This document shows positions 12,201-24,200 of a stretch of DNA of 64,000 nt, piece after piece (position 1 is the first letter of the stretch; every line of letters starts with the position of its first letter). The notes beneath the pieces are model-generated. The model was not told where the DNA came from. It searched no databases and saw only the letters and a program-made list of their open reading frames with translations. Position numbers and translations under genes: made by a program. Source of the stretch: Henricia sp. BOLD:AAB3569 (lineage: Eukaryota; Echinodermata; Asteroidea; Spinulosida; Echinasteridae); contig JBBELK010001111.1 in the NCBI GenBank assembly GCA_037783545.1, positions 351,955-415,954 on the forward strand, read 5' to 3'.

Positions 12201-15200
12201 TTCAGCACCATGGAAAACCATAGTGTCAAGACCAGGATCTTTAATATCGGCCAATTAGGTACCTACACCTGACACTACCTACACTTGGCACCTGGGGCCT
12301 ATTTCATAAAGCAATTAAGCAGAAATATTTGCTTAATCAAAAATTTGTTTGCTTTATAAAAATGAGTCAATAGTCGAAATTGCCTTTCAACTTGTGTTTT
12401 TCACAAGAATATCTGCTATTCTTGCTAAAAACACAAGTTGACGTACAATTTTGATTATTTACTCATTTTTATAAAGCAAACAAATTTTTGATTAAGCAAA
12501 TTTTTCTGCTTAATTGCTTTATGAAATTGGCCCCTGTTAATTTCAATGGCGGCCATCTTCGAAATGACCCTGATCCGCATCCTAATCACGTGATCCTGAC
12601 CTCTCATCATTTTGAAAACCTCAGCATTGGACTCAGCACCGTTGAAACTTATATTATTAACACCATGCAGGATCAATAAAATAGCTTGATTAGGTGCCTA
12701 CATGTGCACATGACGCTTGGCATTTCAATGGCGGCCATTTTGGAAATGACCCTGATCCTCAGCCTAATCACGTGATCCTAACTTCTTACTATTTTGAAAA
12801 CCTCTGAATTGGATTCAGCACCATGGAAAACCATAGCATCAACACCAGGATCAATATAATCGGCCGATTGTGTGCCTACGTGTACACCTGGCACCTGTTA
12901 ATTTCAATGACGGCCTTCTTCGAAATGACCCTGATCTTCAGCCTAATCACGTGACCCTGACTTCTCACCATTTTGAAAACCTCAGAATTAGATTCAGCAT
13001 CATGCAAAACCATAGTATCAACACCAGGATCTTTACAATCGGCCGATTGGGTATACACCTGACACTGCCTACACCTGGCACCTGCCAATTTCAATGGCGG
13101 CCATCTTGGAAATGACCCTGATTCCCAGCCTAATCACGTGATCTTGACTTCTCACCATTTTGAAAACCTCAGAATTAGATTCAGCATCATGCAAAACCAT
13201 AGTATCAACACCAGAATCTTTACAATCAGCCGATTAGGTATACACCTGACACTGCCTACACCTGGCACCTGCCAATTTCAATGGCGGCCATCTTGGAAAT
13301 GACCCTGATTCCCAGCCTAATCACGTGATCTTGACTTCTCACCATTTTGAAAACCTCAGACTTGGATTCATCATCATGGAAACCTATAGTATCAACACAA
13401 GTATCTTTAAAATCGGTCGATTAGGTACCAACACCTGACACTGCCTACACCTGGCACCTGTTAATTTCAATGGCGGCCATCTTCGAAATGACCCTAATCT
13501 TTAGCCTAATCACGTGACCCTGACTTCTCACCATTTTGAAAACCTCAGAATTTGATTCAGCATCATGCAAAACCATAATATCAACACCATAATCTTTAAA
13601 ATCGACCGATTAGGTACCTACACCTGACACTGCCTACACCTGATACCTGTTAATTTCAATGGCGGCCATCTTGGAAATGACCCTGATTCCCAGCCTAATC
13701 ACGTGATCTTGACTTCTCACCATTTTGAAAACCTCAGACTTGGATTCATCATCATAGAAAACCATAGTATTAACACAAGTATCTTTAAAATCGGTCGATT
13801 AGGTATACCTACACCTGACACTGCCTATACCTGGCACCTGTTAATTTCAATGGCGGCCATCTTGGAAATGACCCTGATCCTCAGCCTAATCACGTTACCT
13901 TGACCTCTTATCATTTTAAAAACCTCAGAATTGGATTCAGAACCACAGAAAACCACAGTAGCAACACCAGAACCTTCAAGATCGGCTGATTAGGGGGCTA
14001 CCATTAAAACTTGGCATTCTGATGGCGGCCATCTTTGAAATATGCTAATTAGGACCCGTGGGAGTTTTTGTCCAATGGCAATATCAAAATTCCTTAAGCA
14101 CTAGATGCCCCCAGAGTGCTAAGAATCATTTTAGCATCTTGAGAGAGTGTGCATGGGACCCTAATCCTCCTGCCAGACCATTCGGATGCCCTAGATAGAC
14201 TACCCGCCCACTCCCTTGCCCCGCCCCTTTTTAGGGTGTGGGTTCAGGATTTGGGCTTTTTACCCAAAATATTCTTGTTCCCCATGAAAAACCGGTCCAG
14301 AAAAACCACGTGAGATTAACTAACTCTCCAGGTGATACCTGGCTCATTTTCAGCCTGGTCTACAGTACGACCCAGGCACGCCACGACAGGAAACTGTTGA
14401 TCCAACCTGTCCAGAAAAACAAAATCAGTTGGCTGTTTGGACACAGTACACAACTTAGTAGCGTTCTTTCGTTTCGACGGTTGATTGTACGTAAAAAACC
14501 GTACGGCGTGAACCATCCAATCAGAAGAATGCACACGTTGTAGGTCCCGCCTACATCATGCCAATCAGTCGTACGAGTCGCCATCGACCACCTGCTGCTA
14601 CAATTATTATTATTCATGAAGCGTTTGCATTCAAAAAATTCAAATGAGATCTCTGGACCCACAGCGGTCTTTTTCAATGCGGAATGCATTGCAATGTTGT
14701 GCGGTAAACTATTATTGCCATAGTGCTGCTCACTTACTACTAAGTGTTTTAACAACGATAATCCAAATTCGAAAGGTTGTTTTGATTAGACTATACTTGG
14801 CAATACAAATGGAAATAATTTATAAGTCGGACGTCACATAAGTTCTTCAGCACTAAACTTATAGGACAACTTAACAGTCATTTAAAAAAAATATTTTTGT
14901 AAAAAGTACCATATACCGTCTTAGAGCAGAGAGTATGTGCTTTCCAATGGTACCTTGGTTACTTTCCTAGTGTCAAAAATCACTGAGCACCATTGTCTTG
15001 AAATTTAGGTGCAACATGGGGGCTGGTTCACTTGTTTAACAAAATTGAACAAGATTCCAGATTCTTTTTATTTCATTTTCATTCAACCAGCTTAGAGAAC
15101 ATTCTGACGTCGCAATTCACTTATTTAAAAGAAAAAAACGCAGCGCACTGTGAGCGGTATCCTACTTGTTTAATTACCGAGATCATTTATCTCACCAAGT

Positions 15201-18200
15201 CGACCTGTACTGTAGATTATTTCCCGCACTGTGGCCGCACAATATTACTGATACCTAATATACCTAATAGATCGTCTTGAACTTAAATTAAGGGGAAATA
15301 GTCAACGTCTCAATAATTCAACAACATAAAAAAAAAAAATTCAACAACATAACCGACAGCATTTTTTCTGACTGATTAAACCAATGCACGGCTTCGGTTG
15401 CCGACGCCCAAAGCCAACCATTGGGTTATTTTGTAATTACGTCAAAACATAGTCCTGGTTATGGTATAGCGAAAACGGGCCCGTTTAATAGAAGGTAAAA
15501 CACGGTGGGCGAAATATGAAATTTCATGGGCAACAAAATCCAATAAACATTACAAGTTTGGCGAGCTGCAAAGCAATATACAAGTGAAAGCTCATCATCC
15601 TCCCTATCGAAACGTACCAATCCGTTTTAGCCGTTTTAGGGCGCAGAGACGAAAAACACCAAATATGATCAGGTGATTCTGGCACGATAGGTGAGCCCAA
15701 AATAAATCCATCAAATCAATAGACTGCGGAAATGAATACGTCATTTTGTCTTGGTTGCCTAGGAAATACACTAAAATCACTGAACCGTGTCCCTGCGCTT
15801 TTGCAATGGTACTTTTTCCGACGGTCATGATGTTTAGAGCCAATTGCCATGGCACACGTCACACTTCGGCTATATTGTCCAAACCGTCTTGTTTCGTTGA
15901 TATGTAAATGCGACGGTTCGAACCGTCAGGCTATTACGTCACTACAATTGCCTGAACCGTCGTGTTTCATTGATATGTAAATGCGACGGTTCGAACCGTC
16001 AGGCTATTACGTCACTACAATTGCCTGAACCGTCGTGTTTCATTGATATGTAAATGCGACGGTTCGAACCGTCAGGCTATTACGTCACTACAATTGCCTG
16101 AACCGTCGTGTTTTATTGATATGGAAATGCGACGGTTCGAACCGTCAGGCTATTACGTCACTACAATTGCCTGAACCGTCGTGTTTTATTGATATGTAAA
16201 TGCGACGGTTCGAACCGTCAGGCTATTACGTCACTACAATTGCCTGAACCGTCGTGTTTTATTGATATGTAAATGCGACGGTTCGAACCGTCAGGCTATT
16301 ACGTCACTACAATTACCTGAACCGTCGTGTTTGATTGATATGGAAATGCGACGGTTCTAACTGTCAGGCTATTCAGTCACTACAATTGCATGAACCGTCG
16401 TGTTTCATTGATATGGAAATGCGACGGTTCTAACTGTCCGTCTATTCAGTCACTACAATTGCCTGAACCGTCGTCCTTTATTGATATGGAAATGCGACGG
16501 TTCTAACTGTCCGGCTATTCAGTCACTACAATTGCCTGAACCGTCGTGTTTTATTGATATGGAAATGCGACGGTTCTAACTGTCCGGCTATTCAGTCACT
16601 ACAATTGCCTGAACCGTCGTGTTTCATTGATATGTAAATGGCGGTTTGTCCAGTCGGGTCCATTCACCTGTTCACAATAAACGGTCGAAGTGAAAACGTC
16701 ACCCTATTTTTAGTTTCCTAGGCAGTGGCTCCACTTTAAAAAAAATAACTGAACCGTTTCCCTGCGCTTTTGAAGTGTTTTATCCGGCAGCCATGGTGTT
16801 TGGAGCCAATTACCATGGCAATGCGTCACTTTTCGGCGCACTACCGTTGTTTCGTCGATAAATGTGGGCACCCTTCTGGTCGTTCATATTCCAATTGGCC
16901 GAAGTTTGTTTCAATCACATCGACGGCTTTTCTCGTGGCTTGCCGTGGCTTTAAACATCATGTCCGTCGAAAAAAGTAACAGGGGCACGGTTTAGTTATT
17001 CTTAGTGTAGGCTACAGCCAATTGCCTAGGCAACCAACAAAATATGACGTATTACTTTGGCAGTCTATTGCAATAGACTGCCGAAGTGAGTACGTCATCT
17101 TTAAACTAAAACAATTACTGAACCATGTTCCTGTGCTTTTGCAATGGTACTTTTTTTCGACGGCCATGTTAGTTTACAGCCAATTGCCATGGCGACCACG
17201 TCATACTTTGGTTGTCTATAGGGTGCTTGTACATGGGGTCAAAAGGTCACGGTTCGCTATAGACAGCCGAAGTGTGACGTGTTGCCATGGCAATTGGCTC
17301 TAAACTATCATAGCCGTCGGCAAAAATTGGAAATCAATTTCACATGTATTTCATTTGTCACTAACACGTTTATACAGTCTGACCATCCGACAAATTTGAT
17401 CGACAAATTATCATAAGTCGGTTGAACAAAGACGAATTCAATCTTTACATGATGCACGGATGATTTTCAGATGAGACTGGTTTGATTAAAATCTCACGAC
17501 ATGAACAAATATTGAAATTGGTTGACCACTGATCATTTGGAAAGAAAAAAGACCAATTCAATTGAAGCATTTGCGCGTCTCACTCGTCTTGGGACGAAAT
17601 TGAAGTTACAGGTTATGGATTTGATTTAAACAGTTTTAAAATGTGCGGGATTTGTGAGTTATATCCACAGTTTTAATTAATTTGTACCGAAGCGTAGAAG
17701 GAACATGAATAAAAATAAGTCTTAATTGTTGTGCTAAGTCAGAATTATGATTTGTTTTTTTTGTATTCATGTCCGTTCAAACAGCAACTTGAGAAAAGTA
17801 AATAAACGTCATTCGGTAATACGAAGACAAATGAATCCACCGGGTGCGCCACCCCATCACTGTCCTTTTCATTTGGCCGTTATATCAAAAGGATTTTGGC
17901 ACCTGCTTCAATTTTGTTTAGAAATCAGTGAACATGGCACGGCGCCTTCTATTGTATCAGGAGCATTTCAGGAATTCCCAGGAATTGACAACAGCAGACA
18001 GCGGGGGCGGCGCTGAGTCTGAGGCTTTAACACTATCATTGTGCAGTGGCTCGTTCATTATTTATAACATGTAAAACAGACGGTCGTGGACGCTTTTGTG
18101 ATTGGATGAGGCCACAGTGGGTTAGCAGTACTGTGTGTATGGGATTCTGATTGGACAAGAAAATTACGCACCGCCCAACACGTACGACAAACCGTTTGAA

Positions 18201-21200
18201 ACGAAAGAACGCTAGTGTGACGTGTGCCATGGCAATTGGCTCTAAACATCATGACCGTCGGAAAAAGTACCATTGCAAAAGCGCAGGGACACGGTTCAGT
18301 GATTTTAGTGTATTTCCTAGGCAACCAAGACAAAATGACGTATTCATTTCCGCAGTCTATTGATTTGATGGATTTATTTTGGGCTCACCTATCGTGCCAG
18401 AATCACCTGATCATATTTGGTGTTTTTCGTCTCTGCGCCCTAAAACGGCTAAAACGGATTGGTACGTTTCGATAGGGAGGATGATGAGCTTTCACTTGTA
18501 TATTGCTTTGCAGCTCGCCAAACTTGTAATGTTTATTGGATTTTTTTGCCCATGAAATTTCATATTTCGCCCACCGTGTTTTACCTTCTATTAAACGGGC
18601 CCGTTTTCGCTATACCATAACCAGGACTATGTTTTGACGTAATTACAAAATAACCCAATGGTTGGCTTTGGGCGTCGGCAACCGAAGCCGTGCATTGGTT
18701 TAATCAGTCAGAAAAAAATGCTGTCGGTTTGCATGTTCGTACATGTGTGCGTGTGTAAAATTGTAAAATAATGTTTGTGGTAAGCATTATTGAGACGTTG
18801 ACTATTTCCCCTTAATTTGAGTTCAAGACGACTTATTAGGTATATTAGGTATCAGTAATATTGTGCGGCCACAGTGCGGAAAATAATCCACAGTATAGGT
18901 CGACTTGGTGAGATAAATGATCTCGGTAATTAAACAAGTAGGATACCGCTCACAGTGCGCTGCGTTTTTTTCTTTTAAATAAGTGAATTGCGACGTCAGA
19001 ATGTTCTCTAAGCTGGTTGAATGAAAATGAAATAAAAATAATCTGGAATCTTGTTCAATTTTGTTAAACAAGTGAACCAGCCCCCATGTTGCACCTAAAT
19101 TTCAAGACAATGGTGCTCAGTGATTTTTGACACTAGGAAAGTAACCAAGGTACCATTAGAAGGCACATACTCTCTGCTCTAAGACGGTATATGGTACTTT
19201 TTACGAAAATAATTTTTTTAAATGACTGTTTAAGTTGTCCTATAAGTTTAGTGCTGAAGAACTTATGTGACGTCCGACTTATAAATTATTTCCATTTGTA
19301 TTGCCAAGTATAGTCTAATCAAAACAACCTTTCGAATTTGGATTATCGTTGTTAAAACACTTAGTAGTAAGTGAGCACTATGGCAATAATAGTTTACCGC
19401 ACAACATTGCAATGCATTCCGCATTGAAAAAGACCGCTGTGGGTCCAGAGATCTCATTTGAATTTTTTGAATGCAAACGCTTCATGAATAATAATAATTG
19501 TAGCAGCAGGTGGTCGATGGCGACTCGTACGACTGATTAGCATGATGTAGGCGGGACCTACAACGTGTGCATTCTTCTGATTGGATGGTTCACGCCGTAC
19601 GGTTGTTTACGTACAATCAACCGTCGAAACGAAAGAACGCTACTGTGACATTTCCCTCAACTGCTCTACAGTTATCACTTGGGTCGATGAGGCAATTAAG
19701 ATGATTCTTGCACACACAAATAATTGACTATAGTGGGATTCGAACCCGCAATCCCTGGGTTATGAGCACTGATGTATTCCCACTACACCAAATGTGATTA
19801 ATCATTTACTCACGAGTAGTAATAGACTACTAAAGTGTGACGTCGGTTGCCATGGTAATTGGGTCTTAACATTCGCTGGTAATCTGAAACGTCAATTGGT
19901 ATAGCGCATGGAAACAGTTCACTGGTTTTAGTGTAGACCCAAAAACCATGGCAACATACAAAGGGTGACGTTTTCACTTTAGTAGTCTATTGGTACTAGT
20001 ACACTTGATCATTTTTGTAAAACTAATCATTAACTACATTTACACATACTCACATGGACCCAATAGACTGCCGAAGTGAATACATGTACGTCATGTTTTG
20101 TTAGTTGCCTAGGCAAGGGCTCTCCACTACAAATCACTGAACCGTGTCCCTGTGCTTTTAAAGTGTACTTTTTCCGACAGCCGGATGTTTATAGAGCCAA
20201 TTACCATGGCAACCCATGTCACACTTCGGCTGTCTATTTGCGTTTGTTCAGGTAAAAATGTATTTATTTTGTTTGTGCTCGATGTAAACTTTAAAATGCA
20301 GCCCTCTAGTATTGGCGCTATTTGCAAATTTGCTATGGCTAGCTATTTTCTTGGCAGAGAAATGGAGTGATTTTCAAATGGCTCACATATAACGAATTTC
20401 AATCAGCATTTTTATCCCCCCCAAAAAACCCCAAAACTCACAATGATTAGATCTTTGGCATAGGCTATTTGCATTGTCTTACCTCCGTATCCGTATCTGC
20501 AAGCAAAAACAACCCAGGCAAGAGCTAGAGACCAGACGAAACGGCTGACCGAGCCGTACACTATTTTTCCTGCATTTGTCAATGGTGGTGTTTTGTAGGA
20601 AGGATACAAGCCGTATACAACACTCATTGCCATGGCAGCGGCTGATATCCAACCAATCAAAGCAAATATCTGAAACATTTTTATTAAAAATACATTGCTT
20701 ACAACAAAATTTTCCCAAAAATTCTAAATGTTTTTAACCTTCATGATACAAGGTATACCTGATAAGTGATAAACTCTTCAGAAATGCCATATTATATCAA
20801 TTACAGTAGAAAATACCAAACAAAATCAAAGCCGAAAAAAATTGGAATATTCTCAGTGGGACGAATTGCAGTAGACCATGGACAGATTGCATGATTTGAA
20901 AACAGTTAAAAATGGTGTTATCCCCACATATGATTAAAGGTAGGGACAGTACTTGTTTGAAGTTATCCACAAAATTTATCCAAATTATTACCAATGTATT
21001 GCCCGGTGCATAAACCTTCATAAAGATTCAGAGAATCTTATTTTCAACGTCGGCAACACAGTTAAATTAGATGATAAATTTAAACAACGCTGAATGCCGC
21101 AATAGGGCGACATTTCGGGAAGACTCTCACCGGAGACTACCGAAATTTCGTGAAGAGTGACTCAAAATGACACCTTGTTTTTTTACCCAAAGCTTCCAAA

Positions 21201-24200
21201 AATTGTTGCAGACCGAAAAGAAACAGCTCCAGTCCCGATAAAAATGGTTCTCGACCTAAAAAAATATTAAACTTAAAAATATTAGGGCGACACCAAAATT
21301 TCGCCCTATTGAGCAGGTCGCCCTAATATGCCTTTTTGACACACGATTTGTCGCCCTATTCTAGCATTGATAGTAATTCTGCAACTAATGCATAGCTGTG
21401 CCATATGCCGTGAAGTATGTAAAAATCTGATGTGTCCTGATGTGTCCTGACTAGCCCCCTTGCCTGCCCCAGAGACATACATTTATCATTACCAAAACTG
21501 CAAGTGCAGTCTCCCGCTCCATGGGAATAAATTTTTAAATGCCTTGCCGCCGCGAAGTGGTTAAAAAAATCCAGTGATATAAACTTTGTACAATGTAGTA
21601 TGAAATTAGTAGAGTGGACTTACTGGAGACATTTTGACTTTACGTTTTCCAATCCTGTGCATGATGTACCCCAGTCCAATCCCAACGAGGTAGGGAGCAA
21701 TGCGGCAGTAGGGTTTGACATACACCAAGGTATTAAAATCAGCATCTAGATATCTACATGAATATGACGTAAGATTGGAATGAATAAAGATTCATATATG
21801 CCTTAATTGTAACGGTTAACATATTCAAGTTTGATTCTAAACACATGCTCTTCAATCATCCTTGAAGATTACATGTCTTGATTGGACAACTTTTAAAAAA
21901 CAAAAAAACAACATCATTATATAACTCAAGAGTAATGTTGATTATACCTTGTAGAAATCTTAGTCACAAAGATGCAGTAAACCTGAAAAATCCATGCATA
22001 CTTTTTGTGTATGAATAAATGATAAATAAAAAAAGGTTGTCTGCATACAACTTAAAAAAATTTGTTCGCTTGTGTAAATAATTTGTTTTCTAATTTGTTT
22101 TCATCTGAAGTTATGAAAGTGGTTCATATACAAACTTTTCACTGGAGAAATGGCAATTCCTTGACTAAATTCGGTTTTCTCGTTCATGAAAAATTAAACT
22201 ATATTTAGTACACTGCACAGAATACAGATTTGTTGGTACAAGTATCAACATTTTCTTGTTTTCACCGTAATTTCCTGAATAATTTAAAATTGTATTCAAT
22301 GCGATAATAAACTATGGAAATATTGTCGGCAATTTCACGATCAGGTGTACCATTTAGCAAACATATCAGCTGATTGCTACATGTTTTTAGTATATTCAGC
22401 TGAAATTTAAGAAATAAAAGTGGCTGTGCGTAACAATGCAAATTGCCATTTTTTTTAATGCTTCGAATCCTTGTATTTTCGTCAAAAATGCACCGATTTC
22501 CATAATTCTTTTTTTATATTGCTCAGCAACTGGTACTGCTTTGTACAAGAAATCGTCAGTAACTGTACCACCTTCACTTTTAATACAAATAGCCCGTAAC
22601 AACTGACAAGTTAAAATGGTACACCTGATCGTGAAATAGCCGTGTGTAAGTTTGGTCATTTTCCTTAATCTGTGTCGTTGTTTTCTCAACAGTTTCTTAA
22701 TAAAAAGTGCCTCTCTTGTTCCAACAATGCAGTGGGGAAAAACCAATTGGCTACACTGATGGTCTATCGTGAAAAGAGGTCTTACCTCCATAGGGGTGAG
22801 GGCAAATCCGTACCAACATATTCACTATAGATAGGCCATCAGTGTAGCCCACTGCATTGTTGGAAAAAGAGAGGCAAACACGAGATTGTTGTGGTGCTCC
22901 GGCGGGATGCCCATGTACATATAGCTCAGTTGGTGGAGCAATTGGCCATGTAAGCCAAGGACCTAGGTTCGAATCCCAGTCGGGGCACTGCAATATATCA
23001 ATCCTGTCATACATAGTATATACCTACAAGTAAATCAATAGAAAACACATGTAAATTGATGATAAAATAACGGTGTAACCCGGCATGTTCTCCAAAAGTT
23101 AAACTTAAGTTTCACTGGACCTATTAAATGTCTATTATTCTTGTATTTTTGTTTGAACTTACAGGAGCTGAGTTGTGATGCTTAGATCATATAGGCTAAT
23201 GATCAAGGCAGTAGTCACCAAGGATGTCAGGAGAGCCATGCTAAGTGTCAGCCAGCCAATCACAGGAAAGCTGTTATATACAGAACAGATTTAGTGTCAA
23301 TTGAAGTGCACAAACTTGTACTCGTCCTCTTGCCAAAGTGCTCACTATACTAAAACTCAAATTCAAGATACGTATACTTGCAGTGGCATTGCCAGTTTTC
23401 AAAGTAAGGACTTGGGCATGTACTGCCCCTCCCCCTCCTATACACCACTGGGTACATGTATAAATGGAGAAGTAAAGTACTTGGGACTATGATTTTTACA
23501 CTTTATTTTGTACTTTATCACCAAAGTACTACTTCCTTTGGGCCTAATTCCGAGTTAGGAAATCCAGAGAAAAGTCAATAAAAGAAACAAATGCTCAACT
23601 TACTAGAAGAGAAGTGCCGTGAAAAGAGGACTGATGACGAAAAACTGCATGTCGTTGGCCGAGTACCAGGTCCAAACCATGCACTAGTTTTTGAAGAAAA
23701 AAATGTTAAGTGGGAATGGGAATTTATATGTTTCTGGAGTCAATCCCTTTGAAACAACTCAGTAGGCGGTTGCAATTTAACATAGTACATGCAAATTTTA
23801 ACTTATTGACATTTGTTTGAGAGTAAAAATACACTCGCCATAAATGCGAACACCGTACACTGCAGCGGTTGCTTCACGCGAACGCCTGCGCTCCAGCACA
23901 GGCGCGCAATCGCGCTCGCCACAGTTTTTGTGACTTGGACTCGACATTGAAAATGTGACTCGTGACTTACGAGTCATGTTTTTATTAAAAGAAAACATAT
24001 ATTCACGCACCAAATGCATGATTCTTTGGGAAAACATATGACGCATGACTTTGTACACTACACCACCAGGCCAGTATGGAACGCATAAGCATATCATCAG
24101 TAGTTTGAAATAATGGGATTGTTTGGGACAGTTGCAACGTACATTTTCAAACACGAAACTGTTAGTAGCAAATTCAATTTCATTTATTTGGTGAACAAGT

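Larger units (their letters stand above)
9949..14362. mobile_element. 4.4-kb palindromic element inside exon 14
   Basis: The ends TAGACCAGGCTGAAAATGAG and its complement are flanked by CAG on both sides (9946-9948, 14363-14365), a 3-bp target duplication. Almost the whole element is an inverted repeat. Each arm starts with about 320 bp of unique sequence and then holds about ten tandem units of about 187 bp. Most units contain CACGTG and a GATGGCCGCCATT-like site. The right arm carries a younger 239-bp insertion (12295-12533). No transposase is encoded, so it depends on another element for movement. I do not recognise the family. Confidence 0.88.
14454..19648. mobile_element. 5.2-kb foldback element in intron 13
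   Basis: Arms of about 1.43 kb (14454-15878 and 18212-19648) are nearly identical inverted copies that start AGTAGCGTTCTTTCGTTTCG. Flanking TA on both sides is compatible with a TA target. The loop of about 2.3 kb contains a 73-bp satellite array and several TAGAC-type MITE copies. The mirrored open frames at 15604-15855 and 18224-18475 are identical because of the inverted repeat and are not genes. Confidence 0.85.

Noticed and set aside
15604..18475. identical 83-codon frames at 15604-15855 and 18224-18475
   Set aside because: They are the two arms of the 5.2-kb inverted repeat and have no domain.
19736..19800. possible tRNA-Met-like gene
   Set aside because: The anticodon stem does not pair despite good A and B boxes.
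22396..22791. 131-codon open frame on the minus strand in intron 11
   Set aside because: No recognisable domain. It overlaps the stem-loop arm and lies between exons 12 and 11, which join in phase without it.
22917..22988. possible functional tRNA-Thr (UGU)
   Set aside because: Position 33 is not U and the acceptor stem does not pair. It is more likely a relic or SINE head.
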